From: Anaerovorax odorimutans | Lineage (GTDB): Bacteria; Bacillota; Clostridia; Peptostreptococcales; Anaerovoracaceae | Length of the DNA: 64,000 nucleotides | Assembly: GCF_024459955.1 (NCBI RefSeq) | Contig: NZ_JANFXK010000016.1 | Location: forward strand, 1 to 64,000 | Direction: 5' to 3' | Part shown: in pieces, positions 44,236 to 52,465 of the stretch | Layout of the letters: each line of letters begins with the position of its first letter | Numbering within the stretch: position 1 is the stretch's first letter | Notes under the pieces: model-generated | Told to the model about the DNA's origin: nothing | Database searches by the model: none | Seen by the model: only the letters and a program-made list of their open reading frames with translations | Translations under genes and position numbers: made by a program

Positions 44236-44393
44236 GGTAACTATGGGCCGATTCCAGACAAAAGTTACGCATTTTTCAACGTTTTGACGGCCCTCAAAAC
44301 GGTCGGAAGCACAAATTGTCATTTTTTACGGTTTCAAATAGCCGCAAACCCACAACTTTGCGTAACTTTCCATCATTTTTTCGAAAAGTTACC
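44236..44393. repeat. palindromic repeat family 2, copy C (158 bp)
   Basis: The right end TTCGAAAAGTTACCGCA and inner pair AAAGTTACGCA / TTGCGTAACTTT match copies A and B; the left end is degenerate (GGTAACTATGG). Its right end overlaps the last codons of the DUF503 gene and supplies its TAA stop. Confidence 0.82.
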
Positions 44394-44670
44394 GCATTTC
44401 ACAATCGATCGACTGAATGTCCGCATCCGCCGCGTCTTCTATAAAATGGATGATTTTTTCCACCATACTGTCCGCCTGGGCCTGATGTGCCGCCAGGGCG
44501 GCAATTCCAATGATGATTGTCTGATGGATATCCTGGTCCGCGGCCTCTGCCACCGAAACATTGAACTTGTTTCGCAGTCTTGCGGTCAGGCTCTCGACGA
44601 TCATCCGCTTTTCCTTTAGTGAATGAACCCAGGGAGCATGAAGCCTGACTGTCAGATATAAAATGTTCAT
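44389..44670 (-). CDS. DUF503-family protein (YlxP-like)
   Basis: A 93-aa protein: MNILYLTVRLHAPWVHSLKE followed by KRMIVESLTARLRNKFNVSV is the family's conserved start, and IIIGIAALAAHQAQADSMVE its second half. These small proteins are often encoded by infB-rbfA operons and have a ferredoxin-like fold; the function is not settled. The start at 44670 has AGGAGG seven bases upstream. Unusually it stands alone between two repeat elements, with its stop codon inside one. Confidence 0.87.
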   Translation of the reverse strand: MNILYLTVRLHAPWVHSLKEKRMIVESLTARLRNKFNVSVAEAADQDIHQTIIIGIAALAAHQAQADSMVEKIIHFIEDAADADIQSIDCEMR

Positions 44671-44756
44671 TGGGGCACCTCCTGTGTTGTTTTGGGCTGG
44701 GAAGCATACGATATTTTTCAATTGAAGCGGGGGGCACAAATAAGCTGTAAATGCCC

Positions 44757-44958
44757 ATTTATGTTCCAAACAAGTCATCTTTATTAGAATGGCCACATAA
44801 ATTCTCGCTGAAAATCATGAATTTCATATGCCACAGTGGAATTCAAGGCGTTTTCCGCAAATTAATGATTTGTTCATAACAACTATATCTGTTTTTTTTA
44901 AACTAACGATTATTTTATGTGGCCACTCATATCAAAATCGCGCATTTGGAACATAAAT
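44757..44958. repeat. long imperfect inverted repeat, 202 bp, MITE-like
   Basis: Ends ATTTATGTTCCAAA (44757-44770) and TTTGGAACATAAAT (44945-44958) are perfect inverted copies. Internal TGGCCACATAAA (44790-44801) and TTTATGTGGCCA (44914-44925) pair at the same spacing. The arms are about 50 nt with an AT-rich centre. No coding frame inside. It is unlike families 1 and 2. Confidence 0.8.
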
Positions 44959-45050
44959 CGCTATATGTAATTTTATTCCATATAAAAATTTTGTTTCCAC
45001 GATCAATAATGATTGTCCTTTTATGATATTGCAAGAGTCCGGCGGGCTAC

Positions 45051-45290
45051 CCTGCAGAAACCGGCTCATATGAAAACCTGCTCAAAAGACAAATTGCTAT
45101 TTTCCTCAACAACGTAGCGAAAAACCAGATTTTTGTTGACCTTTTTTCAAGGATGCAGCGCCTGAAAGCACCAAAACTCGATCAAAATACCGTTTTGTAC
45201 AGAATCAGAGGCTGCAAACCTTGGAAACACTTCAACAACAAAGCTGAAATAAGCCAGTTGTTGAGGAATATGCACATTGTTAAAAAAGGG
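45051..45290. repeat. dispersed intergenic repeat, family 1, copy 3 (240 bp)
   Basis: Matches 5281-5520 from CTGCAGAAACCGGCTCATATG onward. Stem-loops: TCAACA (45106-45111) with TGTTGA (45134-45139), and TTCAACAAC (45231-45239) with GTTGTTGA (45257-45264). It marks the left border of the toxin-immunity island. Confidence 0.85.
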
Positions 45291-45440
45291 TGCGACTCCC
45301 CGGTTTCCAGGAACCATCTGGGCAAACCCGCATCCAAATGGCAACTAATCCGGATTTTTTCGGACCAATCTGAAACTATCAAAATCGTGCGTCACTTTTG
45401 CCTCTATATGACAGTTTTTAATAAAGGATCTGTTTCAAAA

Positions 45441-46220
45441 TCAAATCCCATATAGCGTGATCCAATTTCGCATACAGTTCTTTTTGTCCGATTGCATTAC
45501 TACTATCCTTCTTGTGCCTCCACATGAAGCGCTGTCAAACCCCGAAAAATAGTATCCATGTTTTGCTCTAATCAAATATTTCTGCCCTTCATAAACGATT
45601 TCTATTTGTTTTTCGCCTATTCCGGCCAATAGGCCCTCTTTCTCATATATCTGATACGCTTCTTTCCGCAAGGTTTCAGTTCGATCGCTGAATACCGAGG
45701 AAATTACAAATTGATCCGGATTTTCCTTATAGCCATATCCTTCTTTCCAATTGGCGGCAAAATCCATCTCACCCCGGTCCATAGACTCCAAAATCCGCTT
45801 ATAGCAAGGACATCTGGATTCCAGATCAGACAGACGTTCAATTCGGTTTTCAAAATAATAAATCCGATACCATCGCTCTCTGCTCGAAATCAGATCAACG
45901 CTTTCCTGATCCCATTGCAAATCCTCACAAAAATGATCGTTAAATTCTTCTGGTAGGCACACCTTCTTTTGTATTCTCTTTTTTAAGTCCACATAAATGA
46001 TGCACTCATTTTCTGCACAGTATAGAACTGCCTGATGCTTACAAACAAACCCTGAATAAATGAAAACATCCTCTTCCAAAGCTATATTATCCATGAGGTT
46101 CAATTTCAAATCAAATCTTATAAGCCCCCTGTAATTATCATTGATGAGAATATAGTCCTCTTCCATTTTGATAAAATAAACATCGTTTTTGTCAAGCTTC
46201 ACTTCCCGCAGCTTTTGCAT
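45441..46220 (-). CDS. hypothetical protein at the distal end of the immunity array
   Basis: A 259-aa soluble protein, no signal peptide or recognised family. The N-terminal half is rich in short beta-strands (VYFIKMEEDYILINDNYRGL, VFIYSGFVCKHQAVLYC), like a small propeller; the C-terminal part has CGGTRRIVVMQS. GAGGGATATCA precedes its ATG. Being last in the island, it may be an immunity or accessory protein, but nothing in the sequence shows this. Confidence 0.55.
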   Translation of the reverse strand: MQKLREVKLDKNDVYFIKMEEDYILINDNYRGLIRFDLKLNLMDNIALEEDVFIYSGFVCKHQAVLYCAENECIIYVDLKKRIQKKVCLPEEFNDHFCEDLQWDQESVDLISSRERWYRIYYFENRIERLSDLESRCPCYKRILESMDRGEMDFAANWKEGYGYKENPDQFVISSVFSDRTETLRKEAYQIYEKEGLLAGIGEKQIEIVYEGQKYLIRAKHGYYFSGFDSASCGGTRRIVVMQSDKKNCMRNWITLYGI

Positions 46221-46254
46221 TGATATCCCTCTTTTCTCGTTTTATCCTTACGTT

Positions 46255-46364
46255 CCCCCATGGCATTTTCCAATGTCACAGTAAGAAATCCAGGTATCAA
46301 TTGTATGGAATCCTTCTTAGTTCCTATTTTTAGAATCATATCTCGTTATACGGTATTTTGTCAT
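46255..46364 (-). pseudogene. 5' fragment of the 182-aa immunity-like gene family
   Basis: From ATG at 46364 the frame reads MTKYRITRYDSKNRN, then a stop, then EGFHTIDTWISYCDIGKCHG, then ends. It aligns with the first 37 residues of the intact gene at 51902-52450 (MTRYRITRYDPKNRNEKGYY). The remainder is missing. GGAGAACA upstream keeps the old ribosome site. Confidence 0.8.
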
Positions 46365-46389
46365 CATTGTTCTCCAGGATCGGCATTTT

Positions 46390-46902
46390 TTACAGAACAT
46401 GCGCTGTACGTTCAAATCTGTCTATTTTCGTTGTTTTCATATCCCAATATTCATGGATGTCTGTTGGCGATAGGACTTTTCCTGTGCTTACTTTCATAAA
46501 GCCTGCCAAAGAATCCACTACCTCTATCAGTAATTCTTTGTTTTTAAATATGATTTTTAGAGCAATATCCAGTTGGACATTCCAAGTATCCGATTCATAT
46601 TTCCAATAAATTTTATCGTTAATAAGTTCAATCGACTCTACCTGCTGCTCCCCGATATCGTAACATTTATGTTTTGAAGTATCACATTCGGATTTTTCGA
46701 TGAATATGCTTGGATATTCATCCCCATAATAATCAACGATTCTATTGCTGATTTTATACATGCAATTTTTCCCACGCAAGATAACGCCTAAGATGTTATC
46801 AGCAAATTGATCTGTATATACCCCTTCAATTTTTGAATGTTTCATCTCTTGTAATATATTTATACATTCTTGCTGAAGCGTAATAGCAATTTTATAATCC
46901 AT
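46390..46902 (-). CDS. hypothetical immunity-like protein
   Basis: A 170-aa soluble acidic protein of no recognised family, with alternating strands in the middle (ILGVILRGKNCMYKISNR, IYWKYESDTWNVQLDIALKI). AGGAGAAAATC precedes ATG. Size, isolation and position in the immunity array suggest an immunity protein; no partner toxin remains nearby. Confidence 0.5.
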   Translation of the reverse strand: MDYKIAITLQQECINILQEMKHSKIEGVYTDQFADNILGVILRGKNCMYKISNRIVDYYGDEYPSIFIEKSECDTSKHKCYDIGEQQVESIELINDKIYWKYESDTWNVQLDIALKIIFKNKELLIEVVDSLAGFMKVSTGKVLSPTDIHEYWDMKTTKIDRFERTAHVL

Positions 46903-46983
46903 GATTTTCTCCTATCGAGATTCTAATTCGCCGGGCATATTATAGCATTTCGTCTGACGAGCAACTTGAAATGCTTCAATAGT

Positions 46984-47385
46984 TCATATAAACGATGTGT
47001 TCAGGTCAATTTTCGCATCCAGTTTGGCGACAAGCTGTGTAAAGGGACTTTCAAAATATACTGCTGGCACTGCATCATGGCCTATGCCAATTATAATATC
47101 AAAGGTAAAATACAAATTATAACGCTCTTTTAATTCGCACAGTACAGCTACTTTGGGAAGAAGTATTCTTTCAATTTTTTTAATCTGAATGCTTGTATCG
47201 ATCGTGACCTCACTACCTGTTCCATATATCCAGACCGTATTCCCTCGCCTTTTGCCCACCTGCTGTTTATCCATGGTACAAGTATATATTGGCTCAAGTT
47301 CCAACTTTTCGCTAATCTTTTCAATACTAAAATCGTCCCCTGTGATTTTGAAGTCAATTTGGATGGTTGAATTTTTCATGTTCAT
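46984..47385 (-). CDS. DUF4279-domain protein (copy 1)
   Basis: A 133-aa protein. The opening IQIDFKITGDDFSIEKISEK and central GNTVWIYGTGSE are typical of DUF4279 proteins, which recur in polymorphic-toxin immunity loci. It shares YFESPFTQLVAKLDA near the C-terminus with its neighbour of equal length. GAGGAG precedes ATG at 47385. Confidence 0.7.
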   Translation of the reverse strand: MNMKNSTIQIDFKITGDDFSIEKISEKLELEPIYTCTMDKQQVGKRRGNTVWIYGTGSEVTIDTSIQIKKIERILLPKVAVLCELKERYNLYFTFDIIIGIGHDAVPAVYFESPFTQLVAKLDAKIDLNTSFI

Positions 47386-47410
47386 TTGATGCGCTCCTCG
47401 GCTATTTATC

Positions 47411-47812
47411 TCAGTTTACATATATATCAAAATCAATTCTGGCATCTAGTTTGGCAACAAGCTGCGTAAACGGGCTTTCAAAATATATAACAGGGATTTT
47501 ATGATTACAAATGCTTATTACAATATCAAAGCTAAAATCCAAAAGATACCGTTCCTTCAGTTCGCACAGCATATCTGTTTTGGGTAAAAACAAACTTTCA
47601 ATTTTTCTGAGCTGTGTATTTATGTGCAAAGTCTCTTCTTCTCCCGTGCTATATAACCATCCTGTATAATTGAATTTCAAATTCGTTTTTCTAATGTAAT
47701 CACCCATACGCCAAGTATCTGTTGGTTGAATATTCAATTTTTGAGTAACCTTCTGAGGATCGTATTCATCCCCCATAATTCTTAGGTCAATGCGGACAGT
47801 TGTCTTTTCCAT
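47411..47812 (-). CDS. DUF4279-domain protein (copy 2)
   Basis: A 133-aa paralogue of the adjacent gene: VRIDLRIMGDEYDPQKVTQK, TGWLYSTGEEETLH and the shared YFESPFTQLVAKLDARID. The pair differ mostly in the middle third. A tandem duplicate with diverged specificity is the simplest reading. Its ribosome site is weak (AGGAG is 17 bases upstream). Confidence 0.7.
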   Translation of the reverse strand: MEKTTVRIDLRIMGDEYDPQKVTQKLNIQPTDTWRMGDYIRKTNLKFNYTGWLYSTGEEETLHINTQLRKIESLFLPKTDMLCELKERYLLDFSFDIVISICNHKIPVIYFESPFTQLVAKLDARIDFDIYVN

Positions 47813-47934
47813 ATTTTATTTAATGAATTCTCCTGTAGAAATTCCTGCGCCTTTTCCTTTTTTCCTAAAAACAAATCGTTCTTCTCTAGTTGCCGTAAAG
47901 AAGAATATGTTGAAATACACTCGATGCCGCCTAT

Positions 47935-48138
47935 CTATTGACCTTGCCTCCAACATAATTTAATATCGGAAGGTTCTACTGTCGTAACATCTATCGTGTC
48001 ATTATTATCATCCATAAATTCCACTTCATACGCCAACGCTGGCCTTTCATATACTATTAAAACAACTCCTCTGCACCCTCTTTTGATATTAGAATTTATA
48101 TCTTTTTTAGCCATTATGATATCAAACTCTCTCAGCAT
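47935..48138 (-). CDS. DUF4926-like small protein
   Basis: A 67-aa protein resembling DUF4926 proteins (FDIIMAKKDINSNIKRGCRG, YEVEFMDDNNDTIDVTTVEP), a small all-beta fold often found in toxin-antitoxin and polymorphic-toxin loci. ATG at 48138 is preferred, with AAGGAG 6 bases upstream; longer in-frame starts run into the previous gene. Confidence 0.6.
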   Translation of the reverse strand: MLREFDIIMAKKDINSNIKRGCRGVVLIVYERPALAYEVEFMDDNNDTIDVTTVEPSDIKLCWRQGQ

Positions 48139-48170
48139 CATACTCTCCTTATAAATCCCCATTTCTGCTA

Positions 48171-48713
48171 TCATAGGGTTTCCAATCCGGCGATCAAACC
48201 CTGTACGCAACTGGAGTACACCAACTCTTCGTTCAGACTTCGTACTTCCTCAATAAACATACCGCATTTTTTCCTTACCTCTTCTTCAAATTCCGCAAGC
48301 CCTATATATTCGTTGTCAAACACAATATCCTCGGCTTCTGCCTTTACTTCCCACTGGCGAACTGCTGAGCCGGTTTCACGCATTTCCTCAGAAGCTCCAT
48401 ATTTTATTCTAAGGCTTTCTCCTTCCCTTCGAAACTCTAAAAAACCGATCCCGTCTATGATATGCATTGTGACTATATTGGAACATCTCAACGCTTTAAT
48501 GGCATCCATTAAAGTGATAAACCACATATCTATGATTTCTCTGCCCATCTCCCATTCTTCAATTTCGTTGTCATGATAAATTCCAATTCGCTTGTTATTG
48601 ATCTTCAATTCGAAAAATCCCCAAAAAGAGTCTATCTCCCTTTCAAACTCTTCTGTGGTTGTCGTCCTCAACCAATCCATATCTTCAAATAGTCTGTACT
48701 GTATCCTGACCAT
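48171..48713 (-). CDS. 180-aa immunity-like paralogue a
   Basis: One of five 180-aa paralogues in the island (others at 48795, 50927, 53684, 54309). Constant parts are an N-terminal block (EEFEREIDSFWGFFELKIN) and the C-terminal helix (EEEVRKKCGMFIEEVRSLNE); residues about 95-130 vary. It differs from paralogue c (50927) at only about eight positions, so the two are a recent duplication. No signal peptide, so it acts in the cytoplasm. GGGAGGGCAGTAGAT precedes ATG. Not assigned to a named family; Imm42-like in layout, tentatively. Confidence 0.7.
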   Translation of the reverse strand: MVRIQYRLFEDMDWLRTTTTEEFEREIDSFWGFFELKINNKRIGIYHDNEIEEWEMGREIIDMWFITLMDAIKALRCSNIVTMHIIDGIGFLEFRREGESLRIKYGASEEMRETGSAVRQWEVKAEAEDIVFDNEYIGLAEFEEEVRKKCGMFIEEVRSLNEELVYSSCVQGLIAGLETL

Positions 48714-48794
48714 ATCTACTGCCCTCCCTGCAGGATATTTACCTTAATCGACTTCCCTTTTAACTTCGTTCCAGCAGAATTTCAGCTTTTATGA

Positions 48795-49337
48795 TCACAA
48801 GCTTTCCAATTCATCGATCAAGCGCTGTATAGACCTGGCATATACCAACTCTTCATTCAAGCTTCGCACTTCCTCAATAAACATGCCGCATTTTTTTCTT
48901 ACTTCTTCTTCAAACTCTGCTAATCCTATGTATTCGTTATCAAACAAAATATTCTCGGCTTTTACTTTTATCTCCTTTTGCTTAACTTCTGGCCCAGTTT
49001 TAAGAACCTTCTCTGACACTCCACGTTTTACTTTTAGAGTTTCTCCCGTTCTTCGAAATTCTAAAAACGATATTCCACCAACAATATGCATTGTGACCAC
49101 CTCGGAACATCGCAATGCTTTAATGGTATCCATCAAAATTCTAAACCATAAATTTATAATCTCTCCACCCGTCTCCCACTCCTCAATTTCATTGGAATGA
49201 TAAAACCCAATAGGCTCGTCATTGATTCGCAATTCGAAAAATCCCCAAAAGGAATCCAGCTCTCTTTCAAATTCTTCCGTGGTTGCAGTTTTTAACAAAT
49301 CCATGTCTTCAAATAACCTGTATCGTATTTTGACCAT
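48795..49337 (-). CDS. 180-aa immunity-like paralogue b
   Basis: Same length and constant ends as paralogue a, but the variable middle (RRTGETLKVKRGVSEKVLK, VKQKEIKVKAENILFDNEY) is distinct and closer to paralogue e. The leader reads GGAGGAAAATAGAC before ATG, the same as the last toxin-tip codons in front of paralogues c and e, so a toxin tail may once have ended here. Confidence 0.7.
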   Translation of the reverse strand: MVKIRYRLFEDMDLLKTATTEEFERELDSFWGFFELRINDEPIGFYHSNEIEEWETGGEIINLWFRILMDTIKALRCSEVVTMHIVGGISFLEFRRTGETLKVKRGVSEKVLKTGPEVKQKEIKVKAENILFDNEYIGLAEFEEEVRKKCGMFIEEVRSLNEELVYARSIQRLIDELESL

Positions 49338-49482
49338 GTCTATTTTCCTCCGGATATTTTGCTTTCTTCTTTCTTACCAATGCATTTCTACATTTTGATA
49401 CAAATCCATTTCCTTAACCACCCTTACTTCAAGGATCCAAACAAGGTCCGGCGGCCTATCTCCCATCTTCATGCTCTATACT

Positions 49483-49923
49483 CTACCAGGTTCCGTCTTT
49501 AAATTCATCGGAATCCATTTCTTTGACATAAATTGAAATCCGCACGACCTTTTTTGTAAGGGGATCCGCCTCAAGCAGCACTCCCTTGTCACTTTTGTAA
49601 AGCTTTTTTTCCTCATCATAGATGAAGCTCGGCTCCAGCCTTAGCACGGTCCCTATCCGCTGGCCGGTATGGATTTTTCGAAATAGTCTTCCTCTGTATT
49701 TTTTCAATGCGCTGATCTTATACAGTTTTCCGTTGCACAGATCAAAGTGCAGGCAAATTTTATCCTTTGTTTCATAGCGCAAAAGTGTCCCGAATTCTAC
49801 GGAAGCCAGGTTTTCTTCGTCCTCCACATAATCCATCCATTGACGTATATGGCTGTACAGTTTGATCCCTCCTAAGCCCTCCCACGGTATGATGGGGGCT
49901 GTTGTGTCGATTTTCCGTTCCAT
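49483..49923 (-). CDS. 146-aa immunity-like tandem paralogue 1
   Basis: First of three tandem genes of exactly 146 aa, by position (last in transcript order). The constant opening is IIPWEGLGGIKLYSHIR; here the middle differs most (DYVEDEENLASVEFGTLLRY). ATG at 49923 has AAGGAG five bases upstream. Not assigned to a known family. Conserved length and spacer point to unequal crossing over. Confidence 0.65.
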   Translation of the reverse strand: MERKIDTTAPIIPWEGLGGIKLYSHIRQWMDYVEDEENLASVEFGTLLRYETKDKICLHFDLCNGKLYKISALKKYRGRLFRKIHTGQRIGTVLRLEPSFIYDEEKKLYKSDKGVLLEADPLTKKVVRISIYVKEMDSDEFKDGTW

Positions 49924-49952
49924 ATGTTCTCCTTCCCTGTGAGCATTCTCCC

Positions 49953-50393
49953 CTACCACAAGCCCTCGCCAAACCCATCTGAGTACAGTTCCCTGATAAA
50001 TACGGATATCCATAACACGTTATCGGTAATTGGATCCGTTTCTATAAAAACGCCTTTCTTACTTTCGTACACCTCTTCAAAATCATCATATATCAAACTA
50101 GGCTCCAGTTCTAAGGTTTCTTTGATACTTTGTCCTATATAAATTTGATCAAATAGTTTTCCTCTGTATTTTTCCAGGGCTGTAATTTTATATAACTTCC
50201 CGTTGTATATGTTGAAATGCAGCGAAATTTTTTCATCTATATCATATCTTAAGAAAAGGCCAAAAGGGATAGATGCCTTGGTATTTTCACTTTCCACCAG
50301 TTCTTTCAGTTCTCGTATGTGGCTGTACAGCTTGATTCCTCCTAAGCCCTCCCACGGTATGATGGGGGCCGTTATGTCGATTTTCCGATCCAT
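49953..50393 (-). CDS. 146-aa immunity-like tandem paralogue 2
   Basis: 146 aa; very close to paralogue 3 (RELKELVESENTKASIPFG, LYKITALEKYRGKLFDQIYI). The 29-bp spacers on both sides share GAGAATGCTCACAGGGAAGG, and a good AAGGAG site lies before ATG. Cytoplasmic by lack of signal. Function inferred only from location in the array. Confidence 0.65.
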   Translation of the reverse strand: MDRKIDITAPIIPWEGLGGIKLYSHIRELKELVESENTKASIPFGLFLRYDIDEKISLHFNIYNGKLYKITALEKYRGKLFDQIYIGQSIKETLELEPSLIYDDFEEVYESKKGVFIETDPITDNVLWISVFIRELYSDGFGEGLW

Positions 50394-50422
50394 ATGTTCT
50401 CCTTCCCTGTGAGCATTCTCTC

Positions 50423-50863
50423 CTACCACAAACCCTCGTCAAATTCATCTGAATACAGTTCCCTGACAAATACAGATATCCATAACACGCTATCGGTAAT
50501 CGGATCCGTTTCTATAAAAACGCCTTTTTTACTCTCATATACCTCTTCAAAATCATCATATCGGAAACTTGGCTCTAATTTTAAGGTTTCTTCGATAGTT
50601 TGCCCTATGTAAATCTGGTCAAACAATTTTCCTTTGTACTTTTCCAGCGCTCTAATTTTATATAATTTTCCATTGTATATGTTAAAGTGCAAAGAGATTG
50701 TTTCATCTATTTCATATCTCAAAGAAGATCCAAAAGGAATAAATGCCTTGGTATTTTCACTCTCCACCAGTTCTTTCAGTTCTCGTATGTGGCTGTACAG
50801 TTTGACTCCGCCTAAGCCCTCCCATGGTATGATGGGGGCCGTTATGTCGATTTTAGGGTTCAT
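50423..50863 (-). CDS. 146-aa immunity-like tandem paralogue 3
   Basis: 146 aa; first of the three in transcript order. Opening MNPKIDITAPIIPWEGLGG; middle RELKELVESENTKAFIPFG. AAGGAAGCACG precedes ATG. It follows 180-aa paralogue c by 63 bp. Confidence 0.65.
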   Translation of the reverse strand: MNPKIDITAPIIPWEGLGGVKLYSHIRELKELVESENTKAFIPFGSSLRYEIDETISLHFNIYNGKLYKIRALEKYKGKLFDQIYIGQTIEETLKLEPSFRYDDFEEVYESKKGVFIETDPITDSVLWISVFVRELYSDEFDEGLW

Positions 50864-50926
50864 CGTGCTTCCTTTCTTCTGTAGCTATTCTAAAATCCAA
50901 ATTTCTTAGAAGTTCAACTTCTGTGA

Positions 50927-51469
50927 TCATAGGGTTTCCAATTTGTCGATCAAACCCTGTACGCAGCTGGAGTATACCAACTCTTCGTTCAGGCTTCGTA
51001 CCTCCTCAATAAACATGCCGCATTTTTTTCTTACCTCTTCTTCAAGTTCCGCAAGTCCTATATATTCGTTATCAAACAAAATATCCTCGGCTTCTGCCTT
51101 TACTTCCCACTGGCGAACCGCTGAGCCGGTTTCACGCATTTCTTCAGAAGCTCCATATTTTATTCTAAGGCTTTCTCCTTCCCTTCGAAACTCTAAAAAA
51201 CCAATCCCGTCTATGATATGCATTGTGACTATATTGGAACATCTCAACGCTTTAATGGCATCCATTAAAGTGATAAACCACATATTTATGATTTCTCTGC
51301 CCATCTCCCATTCTTCAATTTCGTTGTCATGATAAATTCCAATTCGCTTGTTATTGATCTTCAATTCGAAGAATCCCCAAAAGGAGCCAATCTCCCTTTC
51401 AAACTCTTTTGTGGTTGTCGTCCTCAACCAATCCATATCTTCAAATAATCTATACCGTATCCTGACCAT
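50927..51469 (-). CDS. 180-aa immunity-like paralogue c
   Basis: Nearly identical to paralogue a (about eight differences in 180). It starts 2 bp after the stop of the orphan toxin tip (51472-51860), exactly as paralogue e starts 2 bp after the full-length toxin. Its ribosome site AGAGGAAAATAG lies in the last codons of the tip. This places it as the cognate immunity gene of the displaced tip. Confidence 0.75.
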   Translation of the reverse strand: MVRIRYRLFEDMDWLRTTTTKEFEREIGSFWGFFELKINNKRIGIYHDNEIEEWEMGREIINMWFITLMDAIKALRCSNIVTMHIIDGIGFLEFRREGESLRIKYGASEEMRETGSAVRQWEVKAEAEDILFDNEYIGLAELEEEVRKKCGMFIEEVRSLNEELVYSSCVQGLIDKLETL

Positions 51470-51471
51470 AT

Positions 51472-51860
51472 CTATTTTCCTCTTTGCATTTCTAATAGTG
51501 CCTCATAAGTATATCGATACTTTCCGTAGGCAGTCCGTACCTTTATCGCCGACTTTGCTTTATATGAACCGGCTCTGAATTTCCCGCCTTTCCCCTTAAC
51601 ATACTTGGCCCCGATTATAATTCCGGCAATGCCAAAGAACGAATCCCACCGGGCGTAGCTTCCCGGTTTAGACGTCAAATAGGTTCTGCCCAGATCCAGC
51701 CTTCCGAAACTCAGCCAGTTCAGCGCATTGTACACGGTTGATTTCTTCTTGAACGCCTTCCATCTGGCCGCATTGTTCTTGAAGTAACATATTCTCCCCT
51801 GCGCCCACGATTCCAAAGGTCAGATAGTCGGCCCAATCACCTACGCTTTCAAGGTCTATA
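51472..51860 (-). pseudogene. orphan RHS/YD-repeat toxin tip with deleted toxin domain and frameshift
   Basis: The minus-strand frame from about 51816 reads CYFKNNAARWKAFKKKSTVY through AKYVKGKGGKFRAGSYKAKS then IKVRTAYGKYRYTYEALLEM. It matches the pre-toxin region of the giant protein (55212-55500) at high identity, then jumps to its last 20 residues, so about 75 residues of toxin core are missing. Upstream homology (GDWADYLTFGIVGAGEN) is in another frame, giving a frameshift near 51795. It is a displaced tip without an own start. Confidence 0.85.
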
Positions 51861-51901
51861 TCCGCTATAATTTATGATTTTCTAATTTTGTCACCAGGGT
51901 T

Positions 51902-52450
51902 TCATCCTAGCGGTATCCAATATTCGCCCTTCATAGCTTCTATATAAATCCCTCTTTTTTTCGCTTTTTTCACTAAGGGCTTATCTATTCTGCTACAGGT
52001 AATATATGTATACAAATCATATCCGAATTCCAGAATACATTCAGGCTGCCGGGATATTAATTTACACCATAAGCATTCCCGCAAGATAAGTGGTATAATT
52101 GTTCGAGTTTCATCCAAGCTAATTTCTTTTTTCCCAACTACATCCTTTAAAAGTTTTTTCTCTTTACTCGTTAACAAAATTCCCCACTCTTTTAGCTCTT
52201 TATATAATTCTTCAATTGTAAAACATGAATCTAACTCAACTATTTCCAAAGCTTCTACATTCATGTTTAATAGAATATCTAAAATTGCATCGACATAACT
52301 TTTTTCTATTGACAGATACTCTTGCACCTCCAATGCTTTTCCCTCGTAATATTTCCCAATATCACAATAGGAAACCCAAGTATCAACAGCATAGTACCCT
52401 TTTTCGTTCCTATTTTTAGGATCATATCTCGTTATACGATATCTTGTCAT
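51902..52450 (-). CDS. 182-aa hypothetical immunity-like protein
   Basis: A 182-aa soluble protein, no recognised family. It opens MTRYRITRYDPKNRNEKGYY followed by AVDTWVSYCDIGKYYEGK, has a helical middle (IEELYKELKEWGILLTSKEK) and a lysine-rich end. The same N-terminal sequence survives as a broken copy at 46255-46364, so the family has been duplicated within the island. GGAGACTGATA precedes ATG. Confidence 0.6.
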   Translation of the reverse strand: MTRYRITRYDPKNRNEKGYYAVDTWVSYCDIGKYYEGKALEVQEYLSIEKSYVDAILDILLNMNVEALEIVELDSCFTIEELYKELKEWGILLTSKEKKLLKDVVGKKEISLDETRTIIPLILRECLWCKLISRQPECILEFGYDLYTYITCSRIDKPLVKKAKKRGIYIEAMKGEYWIPLG

Positions 52451-52465
52451 TATCAGTCTCCAAAT

